Assembly: GCA_963969495.1 (NCBI GenBank)
Contig: OZ018338.1
Location: 45,949,206-46,013,205 of the forward strand
DNA length: 64,000 nt
Source of the DNA: Ceratothoa steindachneri
Lineage: Eukaryota; Arthropoda; Malacostraca; Isopoda; Cymothoidae
Reading direction: 5' to 3'
Every line of letters begins with the position of its first letter. The first letter of the stretch is position 1. Of this stretch, positions 44,935 through 56,640 are shown in pieces. The notes beneath the pieces were generated by a model that searched no databases, had not been told where the DNA came from, and worked only from the letters and a program-made list of their open reading frames with translations. The translations under genes and the position numbers were made by a program.

Positions 44935-45965
44935 CAAACCCTGTCATGGACGTGCGTCAGAAGCCAAGATGCGTCATTGACTTCCTCCATGAAGAAGAAA
45001 TTGAACCAATTCGTTTTCAGCAACGCTTCGTGAACGTTTACGGAGCCAAGGCAGTTGATTTCAGTACCATAATAAGATGAATTCGTCGATTTAAGAGTGG
45101 CGACAGAGATGTGAGTGACTAACTGCGCCCCAAAGGCCCATGAAAAGCCGCCACTACGGAAAATTAAGCGCTCCTCGATCAGAAAATCTGCGTTAATTGG
45201 TGGATAATGGTGAATAAAATGCGTGTAAAGTTGGAAGTAAGTGATGTTGCACTGAAAACGATGTTATTATCCCTGGGATACACCAAAGTGTGTGCTAGAT
45301 AGGCTCCACAGATGCTCTCGTAGGAGCAAAAAGACCACCGGCTGGCTGTCAGGGGAGTTGTTGGACCGCTATAAGGCAGAAAATGACGCATTTTTGGATC
45401 ACATCGTCACTGGTGACGAGACGTGGTGTCACCACTACCAGCTGAAATCCAAACGGCAGTCGATGAAATGGCACCACTCAGGCACTACAGCCAAGAAGTT
45501 CAAGACGCAGAAATCAGCAGGTAAACGGATGCGCAGAAAGGGCGTCGTCCTCTTAGATTTATTGGAACCAGTGGCAACTGTTAACTCTGATCGTTACGTT
45601 TGAACGTTGATCAAGCTGAAGGCTCGGATTGTCCGTAAAATACCAGAAAAGAAGGAAACATTTCGTTTGCAACACGAGAACCCCAGACCACACACGAGTT
45701 TGAAGAACACATAATGCAGAACAAAGTTTAGGCGGACGGTGCTGCCGCACCCACTGTTTCCCCTCACTTTGGCACCCTCTTAGTTCCATTTGTTCAGGCC
45801 TTTGAAGAACGGATTACGCGGGAAGCGTTTTCCAGACAACGATTCCGTCATCGACACCTTGGCAGGCACGGACTTTTATCAGCACGGCATTTAAGCCCTT
45901 GTCATCGCTAGTGGAAATGCATTGACACTGGTGGTGACTACGTGGAAAAATAAATTCTACTGCAA
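44935..45965 (+). pseudogene. Second mariner transposase, different lineage (dead)
   Basis: Starts near MDVRQKPRCVIDFL (44946) with a helix-turn-helix part (NVYGAKAVDF, RFKSGDRDVSD). After shifts, KVCAR and QMLS-like remnants lead to VTGDETWCHHYQLKSKRQS (45412-45468), keeping the first catalytic Asp, then KKFKTQKSAGK and VVLLDLLE, and NSDRYV near 45600. The second Asp site, usually HDNARPH, reads HENPRPH (about 45674). The third Asp is lost to a stop in LAPS*FHLF (about 45775). The end KRFPDNDSVIDTLAG (about 45828-45870) and VVTTWKN match other transposases of this type. It differs strongly from the mariner at 12431-13636. Terminal repeats were not found. Confidence 0.8.
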
Positions 45966-46430
45966 AAATGTTTGCTCGTCAATGGTGCCACTCCCGCATA
46001 CATCGCTACTTTCTTAACCTTATTGTAGTTTTCACCATGCTTACATTCGAAGGGAAATCCGACGGGAAAAAATTAAAAATACAGTACACCAAGATACGAA
46101 ATGCATCTACTCACGTTAACACTTTGAAGTAATTAAAGAATACCAAACAAATAACATCAGTAAACAAGCAATCACTAAGAACAAATGTGTTATGGGATCA
46201 AATCCAGAAATTTAATTTATAATTTTAGGTGTCTGGTCAAAAATTTATAGCTTCTCTCCCCTTTAAAATAGGTCGGTATGCAACATGTTACGAAGTTTCA
46301 CTATTTATCTATTAATTGAATCTCCACAAATGTCATGTTGAAATACAACCTGGCATACAACACACTAAAATATGTTCGTAAACAACACCGTATTCTAAAA
46401 AGATGAAGGGAAACCTCATAGAATCAATTA

Positions 46431-46600
46431 GCTCTTGCTAGCTGAGTGGATAAGGTGTTGTTCCGCTAACGTCGCGATACTGGGTTTGATCCCGGCAGGA
46501 GCAAACACAAACAAACGTCAGCGCACGTAGAGATCTGGCTACCCAACTCCAGTACTGAGGTTGTGTAGATCATACATTTTTCATGACACACATAGCCAAT
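46431..46600 (+). repeat. tRNA-headed SINE
   Basis: The head 46431-46502 is 72 bases long. Its ends GCTCTTG and CAGGAGC pair with one wobble, box A TAGCTGAGTGGA begins at 46439 and box B GGTTTGATCCC at 46482. The anticodon and D stems are poor and the T-loop is short, so it is not an intact tRNA. Downstream sequence runs on without a terminator. The body length is not determined. Confidence 0.6.
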
Positions 46601-47066
46601 TACGACACTGCTTCTTTCCACACCCGTCTTTGCAGCACGACACAAACACTCCCTGTTCCAAGGAATCCTGGCGAAGGCTATTACCTCTGACTTGGAATAG
46701 GTCCCTCTTCCCCAGGGCGACGAAAGTGGGGGTGGCGGCGACCCCGTCCCCGGCCCAACAGTGGGTCGGAGACCCTCAACCCTATTCCAGGCCCCACCTC
46801 AGCTCCCCGGTCAATCGCAGGAGCATACTCGCTGCCACCCGGGTCTGTGTGTATCTGTGGGCAGTTGAAGAGACGTGTGGTGTCGTGTATCCGTTGTAGG
46901 CATTTGGGGTAGTTTGGTGTTGCATGGGTGGTGGGAGATATTTTGTGCATGTATGATGTCAGGAGTGGTGATTTGTTTGTTCGTGTCTGTGCTAGTGTTC
47001 TTCTAATCTGCTTTGTGACTGTTTGTTCTGAATTGTTTATGGTTGGAAGTGGTGCACTTAATATTG
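46600..47066. other. GC-rich unassigned sequence
   Basis: 46620-46900 is unusually GC-rich for this window (CCCCGTCCCCGGCCC and similar) and both strands have open frames of 92-173 codons, none with a recognised motif. 46900-47060 is GT-rich. Confidence 0.3.
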
Positions 47067-47323
47067 AAATAAACATAAAGTTCAGTATGACAATCTCTGG
47101 TGAGCCGCAGGGTAACAGGAGCCGGTCCTTTTGGGGCGGTCTTCTTTGGGGAGAGGTTTCAGAAAGTATTATGTTTCTGACACAGGGTGATGAAGGTTCC
47201 ACCTGATGTCAGAAACATAATACTTTATTGCACCTCTCCCCAAAGATGATCGTCCCAAGAGGAGTGGCGCCTGTAGCCCTGCGCCTCACCAGCGATTGTC
47301 ATACTGAACTTTATGTTTATTTT
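47067..47323. repeat. Foldback (inverted repeat) with 117-base arms
   Basis: Arm 1 (47067-47183) and the reverse complement of arm 2 (47207-47323) are about 80-85 percent identical by eye, including exact 28-base outer and 17-base inner blocks. The loop is 23 bases (47184-47206). The RNA of either strand would form a long hairpin. Confidence 0.9.
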
Positions 47324-47639
47324 ATTATCCGGTTGGGATCCGCCTGGGTAAATGCAGGTGGCAAACCAATAATACTACTCTCACTCAAAACAACTTTTCA
47401 TAAGCGGTTTCAGACTGTTGGTTTACTAAAATAAATTTCCTCTCTTTGGCTATTAAATACAAACTTATATTTTACCACTCAAGCTAAGAATCTCGAAAAA
47501 ATCAAGGTGTTTCTTGCTAACCGCTTTCAAACTAAGGAGAACTCTGGTACATCACCACCGCAAGCATTATACTGGTGTTCTATCCGTCTTCCGTCCACAC
47601 TTTTAAATCTTTAAGATGCATTCATTACCCTCAGTGAAT

Positions 47640-47910
47640 TCGCGAACATCATAAAAAGTCACATGGAAGAATTGCGCTCAACGTCATCGCGCAAACTCCC
47701 TCCCGATCAGAAGGTGAACATTGCTAACGATCTTCAAACTTGCAAACATGTGTCCATTAGAAACCAGAGAATCTCCCCGCAATTCCTAAAAAATATTAAT
47801 GGTCCTTTTCCGTTGAAAGTACGCAGACGGCAGTTATTTCTGTTTCGACTAGGTTTAAATTATCTGACGACCGTTGCGATCACAATCTGAAGTCTATGCC
47901 ATCATCAAGA
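47640..47910 (+). pseudogene. Ty3/gypsy integrase C-terminal tail
   Basis: The frame 47663-47890 reads MEELRSTSSRKLPPDQ, NDLQTCKHVSIRNQRISPQF and INGPFPLKVRRRQLFLFRLG. This follows the pattern of gypsy integrase ends in arthropods: a LRPTPPR segment, DL-TCTHVFVR, PPY-GPF, then TVSIDRLKPA. The latter appears after a one-base shift as TVAIDHNLKS (about 47868-47900). No integrase core remains upstream. It is a second, unrelated gypsy fragment and is not Gmr1-like. Confidence 0.6.
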
Positions 47911-48179
47911 ATCATATTTACTTTGTCAAGTTCTGGAATGCAGATAGTATCCATATGAGAGAGAGCGAGCTAGTTACAAGGAGTGACAAAGAAAGCAATG
48001 CCTCATAAGTTCTTGCTAACCATTCTGAAGAGGCACCGTATACGAAGGCCTAACAATAATCATGTGGGAAATTATAAAAAAAAATAAGGGCTCTCACTGC
48101 CTACCTCTCACCCCGCAATATCGCAGTAATGAAATTGAAGAACGACCTAGGCATGTTGAAAAAGAGCATACCTAAATAT
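47911..48179. other. Unassigned sequence between the gypsy tail and the CR1 copy
   Basis: Nothing recognisable is seen. Confidence 0.3.
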
Positions 48180-50110
48180 TTTGACAGGAAAGCTGAAATG
48201 TTTCTAAGATTTCGATTGTTTATTCTTATTCGTGCAGTACACTGTCCAGCCGAGACTTGAACTGTTCAACTGTTGAACTATTCACCACCTCGAATGGAAG
48301 ATAGTTTCATCTTTCACAGATACTGTACGAGTAAAAGTTCCCGCAAACGGTTTTCCAAAATGTCGGTAAATCGGATTTGTAACCGTGGTTGCGCGTAGGG
48401 GTATGTTTAAGGTAAACAGGTTTCTGTAGTCCACATTTTCTACTCCTTGTATGATTGTTTACGTTTCGATGACTGCCACGTTTATGGCCTTTTTCAAGGG
48501 AGAACATCCCTAATTCTCGTAAATGGTGCCGGTATTCTTTGTGTTTGAGCAACGGAATTAGTTTGGTGGCCCTGGCATGACCCCTTTCTAGCCGTTCAAT
48601 TTATTTGCGTGGCCATGGTAACCTTAATTGTACAGTGTACTCAAGGTGCGGCGTGATTAGAGAGTTGTACAGGTTGACCCTAATATCCTGGTTTCGAAAA
48701 CGAAATTGTCTATTTATAAACCCCTATCAGTTTCTAGACTCCCTTTTCTACCTCGACGGGCTACCTAGAGAACTTGACATCGCTGCTGATTTGCGGCCCA
48801 AAATCTTGCCCCAGTTCGATCGTTTCTAAAGACCTATCTAACGAATAGTAGACTTCTTAATAGTTAAGCGTGACCAATGTGCATTACCTTGCACTTCTCA
48901 AGGGTGAATGGCATCTGTCACATGTCGGACTGCTTACTTAAGCAGTCAAGGCTGTCTCCAGGCGTTCTACTCCTTCGTGCGAGCTAGCCCCGCCTTCTAG
49001 TTTGGTAACTTCTGCGAACCTAGCTATAGACAATTAAAATTAATGATCCGAGAACAGAGCCCTGGGGCCCCATGCTGGCCACTGGGGCCCACATCGACGG
49101 TACACCTCTGACTTTCACCCTCTGACTCCGGTCCGTCAACCAGTTCTCAATCCAGTCATCTACCTTACCGATAATGCCGAGGGCGCTGAATTTGTTGATT
49201 CATTTGTGGTGGTGCACCCGATCAAAGCTTTTCGAAAGTCTAGATATAAAATTTCCACAGCTCGAACTCGATCGTACTCACTAAATATACTATGGAAGAA
49301 ATTCTGTAGATTTGTAGGACACGATTGGTTTCTTCGAAACCCATGCTGTTAGTTTAAGATTATGTGAAATTCTGTGTGTTTGACTATGCGACCAGCGATT
49401 ATGCTTTCGAGCAGTTTGCTTACTATGTACGTCAGACTAATTGGCTGTTAGTTACCGGAGCTTTCGCATTCGAGCTTTGTAAAATTAGGTGTTACGTCCG
49501 CTATCTTTCAGTCTTCTTGCACCTGTCCCATTTCAAGTGACTCATCGAAGATCGCAATAAAGTGTGACGAAACCCACAACTGACCTCACGAATGATTCTG
49601 TGAAGGAAGCCATCTGTTCCAGGAGATTTATACGGATTCAAATTCCTTAGCCTAGCCGCCACTTCAACGTTACCTACAACAATTTCATATAGGTTTCTCC
49701 CTCTTTTGAGGTTAATCCAAGGCCTCGGAGTGGGACCATCTACTTCCCTCGTAAACACCGAGGTGAAGTAGTCGTTCAACCCATTGGCGATGTCCGGGTC
49801 CTATTCCCGCAACTTGCCATCCTCGTCTCTCAGGTTGACATGCAAGAAGAATTCTGTTGGGTTCTCTTTGCAGAGGGACGTGACCCGAACTTCCTAACCA
49901 CACACAGCTCGTCGCACCCGTCTATTGCTATCTTTCCACTTTCTGTAGGCTAGGTTTCTACAACCATTTACCGATGCGATGTCGCGATTAAATATTTTGA
50001 GTTCTTGGTAAATACTATATTTCAATTCAGAGGGTAAATTGTTTTGTTTCCAGTTTTGGGAGTGTTCTTTTAGTTCTCTCTATAAGTTGTTAAATGCTGT
50101 TTTGTTGAGA
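48180..50110 (-). pseudogene. CR1-type LINE ORF2 remnant, copy 1
   Basis: On the - strand, from high to low coordinates: an RDEDGKL region (about 49830), LNDYFTSVFTREVDG (about 49775), LRNLNPYKSPGTDGFLHRII (about 49650-49600), QPISLTYIVSKLLES (about 49445), QHGFRRNQSCPTNL (about 49345), EILYLDFRKA (about 49255), a GAPGLCSRIINF region (about 49065) and FAEVTKLEG (about 49005), where FADD has become FAEV. The C-terminal part at 48552-48226 includes LRELGMFSLEKG, TRNHGYKSDLP and CGNFYSYSICER. The last parallels CGKFFPYSICGRWN in copy 2. Many stops and frameshifts occur. The endonuclease is missing, so it is 5' truncated. Confidence 0.8.
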
Positions 50111-51480
50111 ATTAGTTAGCGAAGGAGGAGGGAAATTCGATATCTATCACTCAGGTCCTCATTTTCAGCAGTCTAGTTGCTGAGGCGTGTATATGTAAAT
50201 ATAGGCATTATAATTTCTTCTTAAACTCTTTTGCTGAAAAAGATGGCTAATTTTAGTTTTCAAACTTTTCTGTTTAATTCTCTCGATTTGAGATATATTT
50301 CACTTTTTGTATGTTATTTATGTTATTTATGTTATTTATTTACAGGAGCTGCCAAGTGTAGGCCATGAATGGTCTTTTGCAGTCTCCTTCTTTTCTTATG
50401 TTCTTAAAGCGTTGAAAATATTTAACAGTCAAAACGAGATAAAAATACGTCCTAACGGACACCTATAAAGAGACTTTTGAAAACTATTTAGAGGAAGAAA
50501 TAATGAATCAAATGAAGGTGGACTCCAATGATTATAATAAAATATGTTTGGCTGCTACACAGACTAATCAAAAAATATCAGAACAAACCACTAGAAAATT
50601 GCAGTCTGAAAATAAACTCTTTCCTTTCTCTAAATGAATCTGCATATTCTGATATAGACATTTGACATTTCTGTTTACTATCCTTTGTGTTCTTTTCGAT
50701 CAAATAAATTTGTCATGTTCGCCGACATTAAAGGGACTTTTATTCAAATTATATTCAAATTAGAGTCAAAAAAAGAACAAGCTTTGGTTTTGTAGGTAAA
50801 GTAATGCTGAACTTGTAACATATGGTTATCAATCTCTAGTTTTGGAGTTAGCTAGCTCCCGTTTTTTTTTAACCTATCATACTTCCTCAATCACTATCTT
50901 AGTATTTACGCTAATGATCTTTTTTGCCAGAATTTAAAAAAATCCTGTTTAAAAATTTAGTAATTACAAATCCTTATCCCGAAATCCTCAAAATTTTTTT
51001 CAAGAATTCAAACGAGAGATTGCACGAAGCTGGGTTTCATCTTAGATCCTGGAACTCGTAAGGTCTTAAACATTCATGTTCGAAACAGAGAATAAGTTAA
51101 AAAACTGATTTTTAACACGAGCTAGGTTACCATTTTAAGGTACAGAAAGATTGCCTTCGAGTAATCCCACCAAAATTTGATCCCTTGGTCAAAACAAAAA
51201 AAATATCCTCTGCCAAATTTCTATAATATTTGATACTCTAGACTTCTTATGCATGAAACAATCCAGTTTCGACTTTTAATTCAAATTCTATGGTACCAAA
51301 ATGCCTATGGGAATCATATGTGAAAAGACTAGATCTTAAAATGAGAGAATCACTTCAGTCTAAATTGGTGAAGTTTATTGGAAGTTAAGACTCTCGTCAA
51401 CCCCTTGAAGACAATAATAAGACTGAACTCAAGCATTTTTCTGATGCGAACATAGTTTGTATATTCTGTATGTCCGTAAT
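50111..51480. other. Unassigned AT-rich sequence
   Basis: Contains a short TGTTATTTA triplication (50310-50340). No gene is seen. Confidence 0.35.
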
Positions 51481-52400
51481 AGAGGTTAATACCGCGATGT
51501 GGCCGAAAAGCCATGAGTCCGGGCACGAGGTTGGGCGACGCAGAGCAAAGTCTGGGGAACCGTAAGAGAATCGAGCCGCTTCCGGGCGATATCAAAAAAC
51601 CCCGCTGAAGTTCATCCCTATCCCACGATTAAGTGTTTGGTTAAGGAGATGTCCCTCCTTGGCCTTAGGGATTATCGCTTCCGGCTGGCCCATATATAAT
51701 GCAAGACACATTCGGGAAAAGACAGTATAGGCCCGCCTTTCTGCACGGGACACGTCGTTTTCTCGATTCAGCTCCGTTCCCCCTTTTCCAGCTTAAAGGC
51801 AAGAATTCTCACCTAAGGAATTTAACCTTGGTCAATTGGCTATCCTTGGATTCTGTTTTAACCTCGTCTGGCGCAAGTACTTCCTCGAATTCACTCCTCG
51901 AGGTTACACTCCATTGATTACGATTTACTCGTTCAATCACCGATCCCCATCGTCGTCTCATAAAGCCTCAATCCCCTAGCTAGGCTCCAGCGAATATATT
52001 GTGGTTTCTCGACTAGTCGACCCGTTAAGTGTATGTTCGTATATTGGCTCAACAGCAGCCGCTTGTGAGCTGCTGTTGCAAACTTTTCCATTTGTATATA
52101 TCGTATATCTAATTGGAATTATTGAATATTATTTGTGGTACCATTCGTTTCATAGCCTCAGAGTTCCGCAGCTTTATTATACTAACGGCCAATTGCACTC
52201 AATTCTGTATATACATCCTTCCACGCACTCGATTGAGAACCTATTTCCTTATCTCCCTCCTCCGTCTGCCGCTGCTGGGAGACGAGCGAAGGTCACTCAA
52301 TTGACTTTGACCCCCCACTCTGTCTATATATAATATACATGTACATACATATATATGATGGTCATTTTACGACACTGTACATCAAAATATATAAAACTTA
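51480..52400. repeat. Possible solo LTR or LTR-like block
   Basis: A block richer in GC and pyrimidine than its surroundings, with a TATA-like GGCCCATATATAATGC at 51688-51703 and TA-rich sequence at its end (52320-52360), similar in composition to the LTR at 43664-44741. I found no long sequence match to that LTR and no protein motif in the frames at 51699 or 52001. Confidence 0.25.
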
Positions 52401-52970
52401 ATTCAATCATATTCAAAGCCTGCCCTTCCTTCCAGGGAACCGTAACCTCTCCTGGAGCTTATAAGCCTCGTTCTAGGTTTCAAAACCCTTCTCCTCTACC
52501 CCGAATCATATCCTCCCTCTTTCAAGTCTATTGAGGCCCTGTTTGATGGCAATTATCTTTTTCTTTGCTATCTAACGAAGTTAGCATATTAAAAGAAAAG
52601 TCAGTGGTGTTTGTAAAGAAATGTCTTCAAGATATTAAAATGATAAAAGGAGGAAATTTTAAATAAATCCCTAAAATTAAGATTTCTTATAATTACGTGA
52701 ACATATTGGAAATTTAATTCAAAAATTAAAATTTGTTTCAATGGTCTCTTTAGGATAACTTTAAAAAATATACTATGGCCTAACACTGAAATAAAATGTC
52801 TCACAGATTCTAGTGAGAATTTAATTAACTCCCATGTCAAAATTCAAACGAAAATTAAACCCCTTTTAAACATTAAAAGATTCTCCAATTTAAACAGACT
52901 ATATCGTATCACTAATTCATTTTCAAAATAAGAAAGAAACCAAACGTAGGCCCCCAATTCTCTAGCCAAC
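52400..52970. other. Unassigned AT-rich sequence
   Basis: Nothing recognisable is seen. Confidence 0.3.
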
Positions 52971-53588
52971 TTTGCTAGGTTCTTGTAATGCAACTACAGT
53001 CTTTCCTTTGCTAGGTTCTTGTATTGCAACTACACTTCTACCTTTGGTAGGTTCTGGTAATGCAACTACAGTCCTTTCTTTGCTAGGTTCTTTTAATGCA
53101 ACTATGTACAGTCCTTCCTTTGCTAGGTTCTTGTTAGGCAACTACAGTCCTTCCTTTGCTAGGTTCTTGGAATGAAACTACAGTCCTTCCTTTGCCAGGT
53201 TTTTGTAATGCAATTACAGTCCTTCCTTTGCTAGGTTCTTGTAATGCATTACAGTCCTTCCTTTGCTAGGTTCTTTTAAGGCAACTACAGTCCTTCCTTT
53301 GCTAAGTTCTTGTAATGCAACTACAGTCCTTCCTTTGCTAGGTTCTCGTAATTCAACTACATCCCTTTCCTTGCTAGGTTATTGTAATGCATCTACAGTC
53401 CTTCCTTTGCTAGGTTCTTGTAATGCAACTACAGTCCTTCCTTTTATAGGTTCTTGCAATGCAACTAAAATCCTTTCTTTGCTAAGCTCTTGTAATGTAA
53501 CTACAGTCCTTCCTTTGCTAGGTTCTTGTAATGCAACTTCAGTTCTTTCTTTGTTAGGTTCTTGTAATGCAACTACAGTCCTTCCTTA
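52971..53588 (+). repeat. 36-bp minisatellite, about 17 units
   Basis: The unit is TTTGCTAGGTTCTTGTAATG followed by CAACTACAGTCCTTCC. Because 36 is divisible by 3, the array stays open in one frame and encodes a 12-residue repeat LLGSCNATTVLP. It yields open frames at 52972-53175 and 53263-53589, separated by units with small insertions or deletions (for example near 53105 and 53248). Each unit would contain an N-x-T sequon. No upstream exon, signal peptide or downstream domain is visible, so I call it a repeat and not a gene. Confidence 0.95.
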
Positions 53589-53944
53589 ATGAAAAGAATT
53601 TTCTCGTAAACGATACCTCGCCAAGGGAAGTCACACAGCGATCCCTCGTTACGAATCTTACCTATTTCAGGATCACTTTGAATTTAGCAAAATCAAGCGT
53701 GAATATAAAAATCAAATAACATAATTAACTCTCTTTTGTTCTTACTAAAACCTTCATGTGACTAGTTTAATCATTCATAAAAAACATTTGAGATGGAAAT
53801 AGCTTTAGATAGTTTCAACTCTAACGATAACGATGCTTAGAAGCTCAGGTTTGTGTAAAACTTCCCCCGTCAAACAGCCATCAACGGTGTCGAATTATTG
53901 CATAATCTGCAAAACAATCAACTCCTTTTCATTCATTTCCTTAC

Positions 53945-54335
53945 CCTAGGTAAGGGGCGGACAACCTTTTCAGAGTGAGGGCCAGATGAGGCCTTTGTGA
54001 GCAAGCCGCGGGCCGGAGTGACAAACGAAATTCCTAAAGTCACCAAAGATATATACTAGAATACATTATACAAGAATTTTATTGAAAAACATACAAATCA
54101 GTCAGACGGCTGGTGCTGCTTGCCATGAAGAAGTGTTTCCAGGTCTGGCTAGATGGATGAGGTCAACAACAGAAGAATGTGTCATTCTCCTCTCCCACTA
54201 CGAGTCTACTGAGAGAGGTGCTGTTTGGCAGAATTTATTTTTATTTTATTTTTTTTATTTATTTTATTTTTTTGGGGGGGGGGAAGTCGCGGACCGGATT
54301 GCAATATTAATTTCGAGCAATATTAATGCCCTAGG
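53945..54335. mobile_element. Possible hAT-related non-autonomous fragment
   Basis: AAGGGGCGGACAACCTTTTC followed by GGGCCAGATGAGG and GCGGGCCGGA resembles the ends of many hAT-type non-autonomous elements (GGGGTGGGCAACCTTT... GGGCCGGA). A related GTCGCGGACCGGATTG lies at 54286 in direct orientation. CCCTAGG occurs at 53944-53950 and 54329-54335 and could be a target duplication (hAT gives 8 bp), but the inner ends do not form an inverted repeat. Confidence 0.35.
54234..54290. repeat. T-rich tract ending in G10
   Basis: (TTTTA)n-like T-rich sequence is followed by a run of about ten G. Confidence 0.9.
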
Positions 54336-54776
54336 ATGACAAATTGTACGAATACTCAAATGAATTTCGCTAAACTTTTCAAACACACGAGCATAGAAGT
54401 CACAGACCATCTATATGTTAAATCAAGCAATCAAAATGTATATCTTACTTTACATTGTCTGGATGTGAGAGCTGTGTAAGTATTAGGGCGTGGAATTATT
54501 TCCAAGATTTTCAAACCTTTATGGAGTTTTTGATTTCATTTACAACGATAATGCTCGTTTGTTAAGTACGTGTGTGTAGAACTTGTTATCAAAATAATTT
54601 CAGAATCATCTGATTTAATAAACAAAATAAAACATTTCGCATTATAAGGTTACTCAGGATGGAAAGAGAGTTGTTGGAAAAAATAATCAGTAGTCAAATC
54701 TTGTTTATACAAAACAATGAGTTGTCTATTCACTTTGGATTAGTTTGAAAAAATCATACTGATTTCGTCAGTTCAA
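54336..54776. other. Unassigned AT-rich sequence
   Basis: Nothing recognisable is seen. Confidence 0.3.
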
Positions 54777-55217
54777 ATGCAAATAACTCGCCTGCTCAGA
54801 TACTGCTCATCCGTAAAGGAATTACTTCCTCTCACTCCTAATTCCTCTCATAAATTACACCCTAACTCTACTCTTAAATTTATAATCTTTGAAAAGAGTG
54901 ATCCCTTATGGACTCCAATGGTCAACTCCCACCAGAAACTCAATAAAGGCTTCATACATCTCACAAATATGCTTAAAATCTTTTGTGAACATTGGTATTT
55001 GTCTTACCTTATCAGTTTAAATAAGCACAATAGAGATATATACCAAATTTCTTGCACTAACAGCAATAATGTAGGTTACGTTGAACTTATTGAAATTCCT
55101 GTGAAGGAACGAGTACCAGAACTTTTTCCTGCATACTATAATTGGATCCGCTTGATCAGAGTTAAGAGAGTGGTAAAATCCTTCACTAACCCCCATCAAA
55201 ATCTTTTATTTCCTTGA
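54777..55217 (+). pseudogene. Probable BEL/Pao integrase C-terminal tail
   Basis: A 146-codon open frame without internal stops. LLPLTPNSSHKLHP (residues 16-29) matches the RPLTPNHLL segment that precedes the end of BEL/Pao integrases, and IFCEHWYLSYLISLNKHNR (residues 88-106) matches the FW-RW--EYL-SL--R segment of the following domain (DUF5641 type). The rest (ELFPAYYNWIRLIRVKRVVK) corresponds loosely to the WPLGRV end. The catalytic core is absent. The region downstream (55220-55380) has no motif. The call rests on two short segments. Confidence 0.45.
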
Positions 55218-56640
55218 ACTTTCCATTACATGCTTTGGATCTAAGATTTCTAACCCCGATCATCCGAGTTTGCCCTGTGAACAAGATCCAGAAAGGTCAA
55301 ATAAAGAGATCGAACGTGAGGGCCAAACCCCTCTAATAATTAATGACGTCATCCTAACCGTCCTAAAAGGGTTGTGGCCTTAACAACAGAACGCATACTT
55401 AGAAGTTTGGATGACTAGATTTAAGTGGTGTAATTTAAAATTTTAAAAAGATATATTAAAATAAAGTTAAAATTGTATTTCATCCGTTGAAATTTTTCAG
55501 CATTCCGTCTTTGTCTGTCTACTAGGTAACTCTATCGAATCTAAGTCTATTTTCTTCCTTTTCTCGAATCTTGTTAATTTCCCCGGGGCAGAGACTTTCT
55601 AACGACCAGCTGTAGAGTGACCGTAAATGGTTGTTACCATGTATGCCATTAATTCATTATTTTTAGAAAATATGAACGGTTTTGTGGCAAGGACAAAGGC
55701 CACGCGTTTGGAGCGATGTATTTCCCGTCCATATGAACTTGGACCTACTCCTATTTCGGATGAGTGGAGCTTCAAGTTTTCCATCCCGGAGGTCGGAGGA
55801 TTTGTATCGGAGGCGAAGCGTGCTTCAGGTCCTCGAAGAAAGATCATAAAAATATATAAAAGCTAGAAAAGTCCTTTTAGCAAGTCGATATTTTAACCTA
55901 ACTCTTTCCAATCACGTCAAAGTTTCTTGCATTTTCTCAATGCTCTCTCGTCTAGATCTCCAACTTTGACTTGTTTTATTCAATTAAATAGTTTTACTAT
56001 TTTGTGTGTTCACCTTAAGAGTACCTTCGTAAGTATTTAAATACTGAAATAAGTAATCCTTTTATTATTATATTTTAATATTATTATCCTGTTCAATTTT
56101 CAAGAGTAAACGTTTCATTTTTTTAACCTTCATACTAACAAGAAAGTTCAAGAAGAAATTCTGTTTTCGACCACATATGGATTCAGGCAATAAACTTTTC
56201 CAAAACGATTTTCTTTTTTGATCGTTCCATACCTTTCTATCTACAACATCAACACCAAACTATTATGTTTGTTATGCTCCTGAAAACGTATGTTATCGAA
56301 CTAACAGACAACGATAAATACATCCTTCACGGCACATTTTCTGAGGTTCATTCAATTTTTGTGTACATAACCCATTTTCCCAACTTCCTCACTTCTCAGA
56401 TGGCACATAAATTGTACATATAACTATTTTTCGAGGATTTATTTTTACCAATTTACATAATTACTCTTTATTTATGACAGATGGACATATCGAAAAGCGA
56501 TATTTCATCAAGGGCACGGTAATATGACAAAAATTGTTTAAATCAAATTTAGCCATTGAAAAAAAAATTGGGTTGTATATAAATCCGAAAAAAATATCCG
56601 TTTCATCTCCCAGTGAGTGTCGTAATGCGTGAGTAAAGCT
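55218..56640. other. Unassigned sequence
   Basis: The + frame 55627-55866 (79 codons) has no recognised domain. A TATA-like AAAATATATAAAAGC lies at 55849-55863. The remainder is AT-rich. Confidence 0.3.

Noticed and set aside
46431..46502. Functional tRNA gene
   Set aside because: Box A and B are present but the anticodon and D stems do not form and the T-loop is short. A SINE head fits better.
46681..47202. 173-codon antisense open frame
   Set aside because: Crosses a GC-rich block and one arm of the foldback; no motif and no good start. Composition alone explains its length.
52971..53588. CRISPR array reading of the repeated units
   Set aside because: Units are contiguous without spacers, diverged from one another, and the genome is eukaryotic. 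It is a minisatellite.
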